The notes beneath the pieces were generated by a model. That model did no database searches. It was not told where the DNA came from and worked only from the letters and a program-made list of their open reading frames with translations. A program made the translations under genes and the position numbers. DNA of 64,000 bases from Hyposmocoma kahamanoa (taxonomy: Eukaryota; Arthropoda; Insecta; Lepidoptera; Cosmopterigidae), in NCBI RefSeq assembly GCF_003589595.1, contig NW_020653200.1, positions 5,113,800 through 5,177,799 on the forward strand. Direction: 5' to 3'. Below, in pieces: positions 27,601 to 39,474 of the stretch; positions within the stretch are counted from its first letter, which is position 1; each line of letters opens with the position of its first letter.

Positions 27601-29490
27601 AACTCCCACTTTCCAAACTCGGATTGGCGATTCAACGAGTACCCCAACCCGTCAGCCCACGCGCTGTACGTTACTTGTGTCGAGCTCATGTCATTGCCTC
27701 AGGCGCCGAACATCATCGGGAATAATCTGCTCGACGTGATTACCAAAGGTTTCGTGGTCATACCCACCACCAAAATACAATTGTGGATCAATGCAATTGG
27801 TCTCATAATGGCCGCCCTTCCTGATCCATATTGGACAACATTACACGACAGAGTTTTTGACCTAATAGCGAACAATGAAATGGTTGATTGGGCGTCCCCT
27901 CACTCCCCGTTCCAGCTGTTCAATTTGAAGACTACGAACGACGCCATGCTGGAGAATAAATACAGTTTGGTTCTGGCGCTCGCACATGCAATCTGGTACC
28001 ACGCTGGTTCTGGGCAGATCATGCAAGTGCCGCAGTAAGTTATACTCAATATTCAACTTAAATAACTTATACTAATGTATCGCAGATATGCTAAGACGTA
28101 CGAAGGACACCTACAAGTTTAAAACTGATACAGTATAATATTTATTTTATTAATTTGGGAGAAAAAACAATTAAGTGCAAAGTGTACAACATATATTACA
28201 TAAAAAGTTCACATTCCTACAAATTACTTAGGATATGTCTATTTAGTTTTTTTTAATATCAACTGATGGTGTCTATTTAGTTTTTTTTAATATCAACTGA
28301 TGGGACGAACAGGTCGTGCGCCTGATGGTAACCTACGTGCCTGTCCACAACACTTCCTCCGCGCTCGTCACCCTGAGACATAAAATGACAAGTCCCATGT
28401 GCCCAATGTAATTTTACCAGCACGCTTACCCTTCATAACCGGAACACAGTAACGCTGACATTACTGCTTGGCGGCATAATAGGTAAGGTGGCAGAATTAC
28501 CCTGGACGAACTCTTTCACAAGGAAGCTCTATTGCTACTAAAAAGTTGCTAAAGTTTACTCGTTATACGTTTCAGGTTTATCAAAGAAAAACTATCGCCC
28601 GAGATACGAACGGAGACACAGCTGCTGTTTCTCTGTCACTTAGTAGGTCCGTTTCTGCAGAGGTTCAACTCTGACCTGTCACGCACGGTCATGGACATCA
28701 CAATTACGCTTTACGAGCTCCTCGCACACATCGACAAAGCGCAACCTCATCTGCAGTATATCGATCCCATATGCGACTTACTGTATCCTTTTAATTTCGT
28801 GATCAAAACGTAAAATGTTTTTTTAGTAGATAGGCGCATTTTGTGCTAGTGCCAATAAATCTTAGTGATATTCATGGTCATAATCAACCTGTTATACATA
28901 TATATACGTATACATCATCTCCTTGCAGGGCACGTCACTCACAAACACTAAAGGTGCACTTTTCAATCGAAACGCTTAAAACCAGCTTTAATAAAGAATA
29001 TCTGTCCAAAATACGTTTATGTATTTAGATCTGTTTATTTTCTCTGTTGAATACGGCATTCGACTTTTTTTATCGCTTTATTCAATTGTGATGGACATAA
29101 TTGATAAAGATTGACCTAAAATTCGTTATGCTATATCTAAGTAATGCCCGTAACATTCCTACATGATTGTTTCAAATCAACGATGGGGATATGGTCCGTA
29201 TCTTCTAAGCGAAACGGTCCCTAAGTGTGGCATCATTAAAGTGCAATATCAATGTAAAAGAGTTTCAATTTAAAATATTTTATGAAAGTTGCTTGTAGTA
29301 CATTTTTGTTAAAAGAGTTTAGACAATGAGTTTTCTTAGCTAATTCTTCAGTTACCATATAAAATACATGTTCGTCGGCGACACGTTAAAGAACGAAGCG
29401 GAGAGCGTGATCCGTAAACTGCGCCCGGCGCTGCAAATGCGACTGCGGTTCATCACGCATTTGAACGTGGAACAAATCAACACTGCCTAG
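15678..29490 (+). CDS. MED23: Mediator complex subunit 23
   Basis: Seventeen exons: 15678-15725, 15812-16056, 16137-16269, 16965-17147, 17232-18007, 18087-18487, 18763-18937, 19095-19264, 21331-21449, 22939-23126, 23638-23821, 25405-25550, 26536-26759, 26979-27218, 27590-28034, 28576-28782, 29352-29490. They total 4023 nt, 1340 codons plus stop, close to the ~1,370 residues of vertebrate MED23, and all phases agree. Family landmarks in order include RRIIGGVDYKGVREIMK, LLPAYF, QPYSRDMMCSMLGLQKQHK, KGRDHLMWVLLQFISGSI, DYRIALLCNAYSTN, VETYSRLLVY, NIVTIDRLVLCL, ENSPEHW, TFLYNTLHYYEVKLR, DWRFNEYPNP and HLVGPFLQRF. MED23 is a tail-module Mediator subunit that links activators to RNA polymerase II in the nucleus. 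The chosen start has A at -3 and matches the family's length; ATG 15684 is equally possible, while 15615 would add 21 residues in a weak context. Intron 12 is GC-AG. Confidence 0.93.
20495..20538. repeat. Perfect 44-bp palindrome
   Basis: The 22-bp left arm (20495-20516) and the 22-bp right arm (20517-20538) are exact reverse complements with no spacer. The centre is GTATTATAATAC. Confidence 0.95.
20601..20850. repeat. Tandem repeat, ~99-bp unit
   Basis: The word CGATA(T/C)CC recurs at 20601, 20701 and 20800. The units share CGTGCCCGC, then TAATAAATGCC or AAATAAATGCC, then CGTAAT(G/A)AGCAC, then CCTCGACAACGATA. About two and a half diverged units are present, ending where repeat A copy 2 begins. 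Confidence 0.8.
20851..20952 (+). repeat. Interspersed repeat A, copy 2
   Basis: A truncated copy of the family seen at 1047-1208. It has GACGAACAAGTCGTGCAC, then GTCTGTCCATAACAGTTGC, then GCCACTC, and stops after GGGGCACTTT. Confidence 0.7.
21450..22938 (+). other. MED23 intron 9
   Basis: A 1.5-kb intron starting GTTTGT and ending CGTTTACAG. It is AT-rich. A short block at about 22,060-22,110 contains overlapping GGCCGAATATTCG-like words, possibly part of an old repeat. No coding exon was found. Confidence 0.6.
23222..23354 (-). repeat. Interspersed repeat A, copy 3 (inverted)
   Basis: The reverse complement carries the same ordered words as repeat A: GTCGTGCGCCTGG, GCCTGTCCATAGCAG, GTGCCACTC, CGTCACCCTGTGACATA and GACAAG. 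It lies in MED23 intron 10, in the antisense direction. Confidence 0.7.
24381..25332. mobile_element. Terminal-inverted-repeat element, interrupted
   Basis: The left end (24381-24420) contains TTTTTCACCGCCGAGGCGAC followed by ACGAG and GATTAAA. The right end (25283-25332), read in reverse complement, contains GGTTTTCCACCGGCGAGGCG followed by ACACGAG and GAATTAAA. The arms match over about 30 bp with a few differences, which fits a DNA-transposon derivative. No transposase was recognised between them. Confidence 0.55.
24970..25197 (+). mobile_element. Non-LTR retrotransposon 3' end
   Basis: This block has the look of a common insect LINE 3' UTR: GAGTTTCTTGCTCATTCTTC, then GGGGAATCTGCCTTACGAA, then GGTAGAG, CATTGTGACGATTTCAAGTG, GCTTACCTATGAAATAAA and a tail of repeated TTTGAA-type units. 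Only the 3' end is present. The family name is not certain. Confidence 0.6.
25551..26535 (+). other. MED23 intron 12, GC-AG type
   Basis: The exon ends AATAATTG and the intron starts GCAAGA, not GT. The acceptor is TTTTCAG at 26529-26535. Joining TG to GTATGAC gives Asn-Asn-Trp-Tyr-Asp-Lys and keeps the protein colinear with the family. The intron has irregular CCGGTA-containing repeats near 25,610-25,800 and 26,170-26,260, which look like one old element. Confidence 0.75.
28236..28303 (+). repeat. Exact 34-bp tandem duplication
   Basis: The unit starting TGTCTATTTAG and ending CAACTGATGG occurs twice without spacer (28236-28269 and 28270-28303). The second copy runs directly into repeat A copy 4. 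Confidence 0.9.
28301..28495 (+). repeat. Interspersed repeat A, copy 4
   Basis: The longest copy in the window. It has GGGACGAACAGGTCGTGCGC, GTGCCTGTCCACAA, CGTCACCCTGAGACATAA and GACAAGTCCCATGTGCC, and then extends through GGAACACAGTAACGCTGACA to about 28495. It lies in MED23 intron 15. Confidence 0.75.
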
Positions 29491-29500
29491 CAGAACGAAT

Positions 29501-29557
29501 ACTACAGCTATACACCTAGCAGCTCCAGTTCTAGCTCGGAGTAGGTATAGCTGTAGT
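29501..29557 (+). repeat. Hairpin just after the MED23 stop codon
   Basis: ACTACAGCTATAC (29501-29513) and GTATAGCTGTAGT (29545-29557) are exact 13-bp complements separated by 31 nt. The hairpin would form in the 3' UTR, 10 nt after the stop codon. Confidence 0.8.
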
Positions 29558-30225
29558 TCACATCACGTATGTATAAAAAACTATCATCACAATTTATGGT
29601 TATTCGTAAAGATACACTCGAATTTGAACATTAAGTGATCAATCTAACACAGCTCATCACACTTTATTAATTTAATCATCTGCATTATTACGTTGTCCGT
29701 ATTTAAAACATGTGTAATCAACTTTTTGCCAGTTGATATACTAGTAAAAAATGTTTTGGATGATCGGTTAATTATTGATCTCTATGAAACAATTAAAGGT
29801 TTAATTGTGTAATTATAATAATATATAATCATATTATACATATAATAATATAAAAATAAGAGGCCGTGCCTTCTTACGGTTGAATTGAATATTATCCTGG
29901 AATTTTATTGTATGTGTTTGGTTGTAGGATATAAAAAAAATCACAATTTATTGAAATCACAATGTATTTGTTTTAATTGAAGAGGGAGCCAAAGCATCAC
30001 ATAAATCATCTCTGCGGGTTGTAATACACATATGTTAAGAATGACTCAATTCACATAATGTACTTATTTGAGTACTATGTTTATTGAATGAAATAGACAA
30101 GTCATAAAAACGTATATAATATACGAAAGTTCAAAGATTACTAACTGTGTAACACAACGACAACGATTAAATGTATTTTCTTAAATATTTAGATTTAAGA
30201 GGTTTATTAAAATTGCAATGTTATC

Positions 30226-30231
30226 AATAAA
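30226..30231 (+). terminator. Candidate poly(A) signal of MED23
   Basis: AATAAA about 735 nt after the stop codon, followed 30-55 nt later by a G/T-rich stretch (TTGGGTTGTGG). This is the standard arrangement for a metazoan cleavage site. It is the best candidate seen, but not proved. Confidence 0.4.
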
Positions 30232-31979
30232 CATTAAAAGGCTATCATCGTATCACTTGGGTTGTGGATATTGTTTTCTAAGCTAACGATGTAATTTAAA
30301 GTTGAGCAATAACTGTCTTAAACTAGAGAGAGAAAATTACGCAGGTTATCTAGTGCGATAATCTAAAAACAATAGAAATGAAGATTATTGGTGTGTTAAA
30401 TAAGTCGCCTATAAGAATATATTTTTATATTGTTCAGCTGTGTAAGCTTCTGCGGATGCAATTCACTCTTTGAGGTCACTTTCCTAGGTTAGGTGTATAG
30501 CGAGTGAACATCACAAATAATATATTATGTAAATATATTATTAAATATGTTTCGTGTTTCGTACGCAGAAACATTCAAAAAGTAATATACATTTACAATT
30601 GCGGGGCGATATTTCAAAATAGTTATGTTGAAATATCGCCTATTTGTTAAATTTCTGTACAAGGAGATTATATTTAGTTATGAAAGTTTATAAACGATGA
30701 TAATCCAACCATTCAGCATGTCTGGTGAATTTGTCCCTTGCCAAAGACCTGCTGTATTTAATTAATATTATTTGTATACTGTTTTTGTAAAATAATCTAG
30801 TTATGGGTTTTAATTTTGGTTTCCAAATTGGACCAATCAATATAAATTAAAGGACATCTTACCAGACGTACTTCCGTTACCTTTTACATATTATGTAGAT
30901 GGCGTAAAGTTATTTCTCATAATAATAAACAAAGAACCGTGTTTTGCTGGTTGGTTGGAACATCGACAAATGTTGAGTCGACATGCAGCTACCATAAACA
31001 TTCTTTTCCATCACGGTTCACTAGTTAATGGTTCCCATAAGTCTTGTCTATTTTGAAAGGTCGATGTGAGAGCCAGGCATTGTTAAAGATAGATAGAACT
31101 TCTTGTGTTGTATGTAGATTATTATTTACTCAATTATTTTAGAAACGAATACGTTAAAAGTTACTGAGTTCAAATTGTTTCGCTATTAGTAGATAAATTA
31201 TTCTCATCTTCACATTGTACTGACTTTATAAATTTATTTAGGACTTTAAAGATTCTAATAATTTAAATTTGTAATAATTCCTAGATATTTTTACAATCGA
31301 AGTTTCCGGACACACATAGATAAGGTAAAGCTTCAATTGAGTTACAAATCTTAGATACATTTTTTTTTATAATATGTATTTAATAATATAATACTAGGAA
31401 AATAATTACCAGAACACAATGCAATACATTTTTATGGCATTTTATGCTTTTCAGGATTTTCATACCTATTTCTAAGTGATAAAGGTATTTGTTAGGTTTA
31501 AGTAGTCTACTATGTAAGTAGTACAGTAACTTTCTGATGTTAAGTTACTTTAATACAATCGGAGAAGCAATAGAAGTAATAAACACATATTACGATTTTT
31601 AAATTGTAGCTAAATTAATATTTAGTATAATCCATCTCATTATAGTCGAAGGTTGCGATATTTTTATCTTTAAAACAGTTGTCTTTGTAGTGTGTCTAAA
31701 TTCGAACATGGTGGAATTTAAGTATATTGCGCTGTTTCGTTATAAATTAAGAATTCTAAATAGGGTGCAATGCTAATCGATAAATCCAAAAATTCTGTTT
31801 GAAACTTGAAAGTATGAAAAATGTTGATAAGAAAATTCACAAACTAGCGGAACTTTAACAGATAAAGTAAATTAAGTTGTCCCAAAAAATATAGTTTTTA
31901 TTTTATCTCCAAACGAAGCAAAAGTATAGTACATATCTGTTGGACAATATATAAGTACATCAAGAGACATTGACGGTTC

Positions 31980-32176
31980 TTCTGCTCAACTCCAGTTCTC
32001 AGTCGGACATCCGTTGGAAACAATTACTGTCTAATAAGTAACACTCGATCATATCAAAACACAATGTCAAGTATGGAGCTTCATTCGCATCACGCGTCTT
32101 TTAATTTTATCGATTATTACTTATTTGACAGCAATTGTTTTGGACGAATGTCGGATGGAGAACAGGAGCAGACCCC
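31980..32176. mobile_element. Small inverted-repeat (MITE-like) element
   Basis: The left arm (about 31980-32042) contains GTTCTCAGTCGGACATCCGT, CAATTACTGTC and AATAAGTAA. The right arm (about 32117-32176) contains TTACTTATT, GACAGCAATTG, GAATGTCGGATGGAGAAC and GAGCAGA, the imperfect reverse complement. The arms are about 55-60 bp with roughly 75 bp between them. No protein is encoded. Confidence 0.65.
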
Positions 32177-33284
32177 CTGGTTCCGTTGCACTGAAGGCGA
32201 TGTTTGAGCAAAAGTGTATAGCTTGATGTGCTGTTGACTGTACAATCATTGTTTGACAGCGTTTGAACGGGTTTTTGAAGTGTTTATCGAGAAATAACTT
32301 TATATTTTTTAAATTATACTTACTGCGCGTGCTCGTTTGATCAAATTCGTATTATTAGTTTTTGTAATTTATGTTCTGACGCTTTACACGTCTCGTAAGT
32401 GCAGCCACGGAAATTATTATTGTGGTTCCGTTGCTAAACTTTTTTTAGGAAGTTCCGTTTATATTTTATTTGAATTCTTCGGTTGTGTTATTGACGTCTT
32501 TACATTATTAAGATACTTATAAAAAAGACGAGATATACAAAAATGTGTAGCCAATGAGTAAATGAGTATTATCAAAATTAATACATTAAAATTGAAAATG
32601 ACTGTTAATATTTTGAACACAGTATATATTGTACCATATATCATTATGTAATAAAAGCTAGCAAATATTCATAGAATGTATATGTCGAATATATTGTATA
32701 TTAAGGTTTTTACATTGAACTTATAATTTTATGGTTGTGTTGTAGGTATCAGTAATTTATTTCTTTATGACCTCAATTTATACTTAATTTAAATTTATTC
32801 ACGAAAGTTAAGATATGCAGAACGTTATGTAAGGATTCTAAGGATTTTGTACAATTTTGAAATCAAAGTCTCTGTAAATGTTAATGTCAAATTATACTTT
32901 TCTAAGCTTACATAAACAACGATTACTGCAAGAAATTACAGTCTTTGTGATATATGAAACAGTAATAGAATCAAAGTCAGCTTACATGGTTTCATGATTG
33001 TGTTAATGTATAGTGTGTGAATTGAAAATCCCTTCTATTTATTGAAGAATAAATATTTTTTTAAATTGACTAATTTGTTTATTCTGTGTGCAATTTAGTG
33101 TAAGGAACTGGCAAAGTAAAATAATATGTTGTACTTCCCGAGATCACAGACCAATAACTTAAAAGGACTGCTAATCGCGATAGAAGACAACGTAGTTGGG
33201 TATTCAGTACCTATTGGTACACCACAAATCGCAACGAGTAGAGGATCGTGGGGTTAATGGGCGCCTACTCCTACTTACTAAGGA

Positions 33285-33294
33285 AAATTGATAA
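33285..33294. repeat. Left target-site duplication of the long-TIR element
   Basis: AAATTGATAA, identical to the copy at 35080-35089 on the other side of the element. Confidence 0.85.
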
Positions 33295-35079
33295 TGACCG
33301 TCAGGATGGCTGGTCGCTTGTGGCGTCTGGCACTGAGTGTATATTCAAGAATTGCTACCTATTTGCTACCTTTTCTTAATAATTGCTACCTATGATATAT
33401 TCTGAAAAATTAAAGAAATATTTTGACCAGCCATTCTGACGTCATGATGGTTGGTCGCCTCTTTGTTCAGCATGAAGGGAGGAGATTTTCCAGAAGTATG
33501 CATTACCAATAATTGCTACCTCTTTGCTACCTTCATGAATTAAAGGTATACGCTTCATATCTACATTAGTTAAAAAAATATAACCGATTGAAAATTTTAC
33601 GAAAAAGTGCCTGACTAATCTAAAAAAGCAAAAGTTTTTAGTTCTTAATTGTCATAATATAAAGGGCAGGCGTTTAACAATTACTTCGAGGCGACCTAAT
33701 CTGGTGAGGTTGTTGATGTATAAAATCGAGAGGGTAGGTAACCATCATAACGCAACATGCGTGTCATTTGTCATAAGTGGATCAAATTGTTTTAGTTTAA
33801 TTTATCTGAGGATTCAAAGGTTTTGCTGTTGCTAATATTGAGTTTAATATTTATGTTTCTGGTTTAAGTAGTGTTTGGTGACAATGAAAAGAGGGAGGAA
33901 GTTTGTTATGCCACTCGATGAGCAAAAAATTGCATTACTGCAAAAAAAGTATTTTTCCATTAAATCTGATTTACCGCCGCCTAGCGATCCACTTTGGTGA
34001 AAGTAGTGTAGTAGTGAAATTAGTACCCTTTTATCACATAAATTTTCCACACGGGCACTATATGTCTCTGTAAAGAAAAATTTCGACATTTTCTTCAGTG
34101 GCCCTGATAATCCTGCTGTTCGTTAAGAAGATCAAAACAAAATTCTGTCTAATGATAATCAATCAAAAAAGTAATACAAGGACGAAGTAGCAGTCAGTTA
34201 AACAGTAATTTATAATTTTATTATTGATACCTATCAGTGGGAACGAATGCACCCGTTAAGTAAACGTATACAGTTAAATCATGGACCTGAGACTGTATTT
34301 AGAATGAAACATCGCTTGTCTAAGCATCAGTGAGCCCATCTTTTGCGCGAAAAGATTTGGGAGGTTCTTCCCATTGCACATAGTTGGATATTTAAAAAGT
34401 ATTCTATTTCTAAGAATAATAAAATAACGTGCAATGGAATTTGCAAAGAATGTGAGGCTAACACAAAAATTACAAATAACTAGCCTTCGAATAATATAGC
34501 CCTGTGTAAGTGTACTGTAACAAACTACGGCAAAGATTTTGTTCATACTTTTGCTAAAAAATTAAAACTATATAATTTTTGTAACAACTATATAATTACA
34601 ACTATATTCTTTGTTAATATTGAGTTAAGATGGTTACCTACCCTCTCGGTTTTATACATTAGCAATCTCACCAGACTAGTTCGCCTCGAAGTAATTGTTG
34701 AACGCCTGCCCTTTATATTATGGCAATAAAGCACAAAAATATTTTGCTTTTTTAGTTTAGTCAGGCACTTTTCCGCAAAATTTTCAATCGGTTATATTTT
34801 TTAATTAATGTAGATATGAAGCGTATACCTTTAATTCGTGAAGGTAGCAAATAGGTAGCAATTATTGGTAATACATACTTCTGGAAAATCTGCTCCCTTC
34901 ATGCTGAACAAAGAGGCGACCAGCCATCCTGACGTCAGAATGGCTGGCCAAAAATTTTTTTAATTTTTCAGAATATATCATAGGTAGCAATTATTTACAA
35001 AAGATAGCAAATAGGTAACAATTCTTGAATATACACTCAGTGCCAGGCGCCACAGGCGACCAGCCAACCTGACGGTCAC
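33295..35079 (+). mobile_element. Long-TIR transposon (Mutator/foldback-like), 1785 bp
   Basis: The two ends are inverted repeats of about 450 bp (33295-33746 and about 34629-35079). The element begins TGACCGTCAGGATGGCTGGT and its other end reads CTGACGGTCAC. It is flanked by a perfect 10-bp duplication, AAATTGATAA, at 33285-33294 and 35080-35089. Each arm carries repeated words GCTACC and CAGCCA/TGGCTGG, which may be transposase-binding sites. Very long TIRs with 9-11 bp target duplications are characteristic of Mutator-like and foldback elements. The interior holds a single-frame degenerate reading frame at 33884-34600. Superfamily assignment is inferred from structure only. Confidence 0.85.
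33884..34600 (+). pseudogene. Degenerate reading frame inside the long-TIR element
   Basis: From the ATG at 33884 (MKRGRKFVMPLDEQK) one frame can be followed for about 239 codons with seven stops (at about codons 39, 41, 84, 102, 112, 146 and 205) and no frameshift. Between stops the text is protein-like: STLLSHKFSTRALYVSV, WERMHPLSKRIQLNHGPETV, LLREKIWEVLPIAHSWIFKK and a possible zinc-binding CNGICKECEA. Mutation by substitution only, in one frame, suggests a former gene of the element or a captured one. I do not recognise the family. An intron-containing or readthrough gene is an alternative, less likely. Confidence 0.5.
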
Positions 35080-35089
35080 AAATTGATAA
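35080..35089. repeat. Right target-site duplication of the long-TIR element
   Basis: AAATTGATAA, identical to 33285-33294. It directly follows the terminal GGTCAC of the element. Confidence 0.85.
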
Positions 35090-35940
<851 letters not shown>

Positions 35941-36004
35941 GTCATTCAGGACCTATGCATCCCCTCATCACTGCGACCATTGACTGATCTATTGTGACCA
36001 CTAA

Positions 36005-36650
36005 TTACAGTGCAGAGCCAAGGCCGACAGCATTGAAAAACTGAAGGACTTTCCTGGCTCCGACAGATTTAATGAACTCTGGTTGTGGCATGTGCCTTCC
36101 TACTACGGGACTTCGTACGCTTATCAGGGGGTAGCATTGGGTGGGTAGATGAACAGGAGTTTCATCCTCTGTGCGGCAGAATCTCCATTCTCTATTTTCT
36201 CTCTGCCCAATATTTGACATGTGCTTATTTAAGCCACAATGCCCTGTTAAGGCTCTAGTGAGCATTCTTATGCCATTCCTGTCCAATGACAGAGCTTCTC
36301 TGCAGTGTTTTGTCACTATAGGCGGATATCAGGGCTTTTGAATACTCAAGACCCTTGTTCTGTAGCTACACTTCTCGGGAGAGGTGTGTGTTCTCATTTA
36401 GCAGAGTGAGCTTTGCCAGGCTGTATGCTATCCCTACTGTATTACTTTCCCCGAGAGTGTTCAGTACATTTACACAGTTCTCTACAATCGTCGATGTTTG
36501 GGTGAAAGAGGCTAGTGCATGTAGAGTCGCTTGACTATATGAGTTTATGTAAATATGCTTGTCAACGTAGCCTCTCTTCAGGTTCAAATCCGCACAAGAA
36601 ATTCTGGCGTACACTTCGACCTGAAAGATAGAGGAGTTTCGTCCCATGTT
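36005..36650 (-). pseudogene. Retrotransposon RNase H and C-terminal Cys/His region
   Basis: SSIFQVEVYA keeps the RNase H glutamate, but the following SDSQ-type motif reads SYSQ, so a catalytic aspartate is lost. After a frame break, TGHCGLNKHMSNIGQ, WRFCRTEDETPVHL and QC form the Cys/His pattern found downstream of RNase H in I-type elements. Confidence 0.7.
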
Positions 36651-37100
36651 CAGCTTGTAGCTGCGCCTGGGTCACACACCGTGTATACCACAGCCTATGT
36701 TGGGTCCCTTCTTAGACCCATCGGTATGCCATAGAAGACTACCGTCCTTCCAGGTGAGACTGTTAGTTTCCCAGTCCTCTCTAGTTGGCAATCCTACCTG
36801 GTAGAGTTTTTTAAAGTTTTGTTTGGGAAGCATGACATAAGAAGTCATTCACAGAACAGAGTGTTCCAGTCTTGGGCTGATCTCAATGTCTGCGAGAGAC
36901 ATCTACTCCTTAACCTAGTGGTAAGCCTGTACATGCTGATACTGGCCTCCCTCTGTATGAATAAATGCAGAGGAGTTAGGTTCAGCAGTGCATTTAGCTG
37001 CCTCAGGTGTGGTGGACATCGCTCCCGTTGCTAGCAAGCACGCGATGCGCTGTAGACTGCTCAATGTGACAATTGTGGTTGTTTGGCTGGCTTTAGCACT

Positions 37101-38561
37101 TCAAGCAACAGAGGCGTAAGTCACTATGGGCCTCACAATTACCTTATATAACCAGAGAGTCATCTTTGGTTTTAAACCCCAACGCTGTCCCGCCATACGG
37201 TTACAGATACCTAAGGCCATCTTGGCCTTGTTGGTCGTGTTAGTTATATGGTGGTTCCACCTTAGGGTTTGATCTAAAGTTATCTCTAGATATTTGACTT
37301 CTGCGGAAAAGCCCACAGCCCTGTCACCAAGAATTGGTTCCACTAGTTTGTCTAGTTTCCGTCTCCTGGTGAAGGGGACAATGGTTGTCTTTTCCGCATT
37401 GAGTGATAATTCGTTATCTTGACACAACGCGGAAATGGTATCAAGTGCTCCTTGCATAAGTGATGATATAGTACTTTGGCAGTGCCCTTGAACTGTGATC
37501 ACCAGGTCATCCGCATATCCCTGAGCGTCAAAAGTTCAGCCAACCTATACAGGCGGACTCTTACTGATCCACAGCAAGAGTCCACAGGAGAGGAGAAATT
37601 ACCCCACCTTGCGTGCAAACGCTTTCTGTGGAGGCCACAAGCCGTTCCCCATGTACCGAGATACTGGCCCTGCGGCTAAAGAGCATGTTCTGTACCCATC
37701 TCGTGGTTGAAGTGTCCACACCTTTGCAGGTTAGGCCCTTCACCAGAGTATGGATGGGTGTATTGTCAAATGTACCCTCAATGTCTAGAAAGGCACACAG
37801 TGCTATTTGTTTGTCCTCAAACGCTCTTTCAACCCTGTCTGCAAGGTGGAGCAAAGTCTGTCTGTCTCTGTGGATTTTCCACTCTGATAGGCGTGTTGAG
37901 TGTGATGGATAGGACTATATATTAAGGATGAAGTCCTAATGTGATTATCAAGTACCTTCTCCATTGCCTTAAGCAAAAATGAGGTTAGGCGATGGGTCTA
38001 AAGGAGTTAGCAAGAGAGTGGTCCTTTCTGCCTACCTTCGGTATAAATACAACTTTACACGTTGTCCATTGCATCGGCATGTGTCCCCAAGCCAGACTGG
38101 CTCTGTATATCTTGACCAGGTACGGCAAGAGTACACTTATGCCTTGCTGCAGTAAGATAGGAGTAATACTGTCCTCACCAGGGGATTTATACCATTTAAA
38201 CGAGCTTATGGCCCAAGCCACTTGTCGGGGTCTTATTATGTTGGCGTCTCTGTTCCAGTCTTCGTTGCGATGTGAATGTAGCGTCATTGCTGGATTAGTG
38301 GACGTGTCACACAAGGCCCCCGGGAAGTGGGTTGACATTAAAAGCTCGCTTGGCCTTCCTTATCTCCTTGTTATAGTTAGTTAGGGCCTTCCTGTAGTTC
38401 ACCCATTCCTTTGTTAGTTTAGCCCTATTGAAGAGCCAACGAGTTTTGTCTCTTAGCTTTCTCAGTTGCATTCCACCACGGAACCTTCCTATTGGAGGTC
38501 CGAATTTTTGGCGGGCAGCTTTCCTCAAAAGCGCTGATGATGCCCCTGGAAGTGACCTCAA
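37101..38561 (-). pseudogene. Retrotransposon ORF2, reverse transcriptase domain
   Basis: Blocks in order on the minus strand: VVFIPKVGRKDHSLANSFRP (about 38030-37990), CAFLDIEGTFDNTP (motif A, about 37800), CTQGGVISPLLW (motif B, about 37600), GYADDLVITV with the catalytic YADD at 37517-37506, then NAEKTTIVPF and a thumb-like segment up to IVRPIVTYASVA. Stops and frame changes separate the blocks, so no functional enzyme is encoded. Confidence 0.8.
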
Positions 38562-38599
38562 CAGCTAACTCTAGACTCTGAGTGGTTTTGATTGAGGAC

Positions 38600-39370
38600 T
38601 CCCTTGTAGATACTGCCCTAGTCTGACTCTATAGACGTCTCAGGCCGTGTCCCTTGGATTCCTAAATGTAGTGGGGTGGCAGACATTTCCTGCTCCCAGA
38701 TCAAATTTTATGTGTTTATGATCCGACATCGACGTCTCGTCACTAACATGCCAGCCGATTATAAGTCAGGCTAGCCTAGCCGTAGAGAAAGTAATGTCCA
38801 AAATTTCTTGTCTTGACCTAGTAACAAAAGTTGGTGAACATCCTTCGTTATTAAGATATAGGCAATTTGATAGGATAAAATCATATAGTAACTCACCTCT
38901 GTTATTGATGTCTGAGCTCCCCCAGGCGGTGTGGTGAGCGTTGGCATCACATCCCACCAGAAGTTCTGCTTTGTGTTTCCGGGCGTATTCCGCCAGTTGT
39001 GTCAGATGTTCCGTGGGATTGTTCTTTTCTCCAGGTAGATAGGCTGAGCTTACGATTATCTTGGCCTGAGTGCTACTCCGGGGAAAGACATATGCCGCTA
39101 CAAAGTCATCAGTACAGAACTCTGGAACAGCCTTAAGTTAATGATTTTGTTATAAACAATGCAGGCTTTGGGTCTACTTCCACAGGTGTTGTAAATGAAC
39201 TCACCAGCGGCATTGAGTCCCATTATGTTCGTGTGGTTAACCCAGGGTTCCTGAATGAGGGCAACATCCACGTTGCCTTTCGCGAAGCAATACTCCACCA
39301 CAGCCGTTGCAGCCACGGCATGGTGGAGGTTTGCTTGGAGAACCCTCACCCTATCCCCCGTGGGCGCCAT
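38600..39370 (-). pseudogene. Retrotransposon ORF2, endonuclease domain
   Basis: The minus-strand frame begins near 39370 with RVRVLQANLHHAVAATAVVE, followed by ALIQEPWVN (catalytic Glu) and, after a frame change, GCDANAHHTAWGSSDINNRG (the Asp/Asn/His substrate-binding block) at about 38957-38900. These are diagnostic of the AP-endonuclease-like domain that nicks the target for target-primed reverse transcription. Confidence 0.75.
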
Positions 39371-39474
39371 CTAGCGGAGATTGAAGCCCCGGCCGCGTTG
39401 CTGCCCTCGGCTGCTACGAGGAGGACGAGGCCGTCCTCGTGAGCCTTGCGGGTTGGCAGCCCCACTCCACAGCC

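Larger units (their letters stand above)
29491..33294. other. MED23 3' UTR and intergenic sequence
   Basis: AT-rich, without any exon-like frame. It contains the hairpin and poly(A) candidate near MED23 and the inverted-repeat element at 31980-32176. The remainder shows nothing I can name. Confidence 0.6.
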
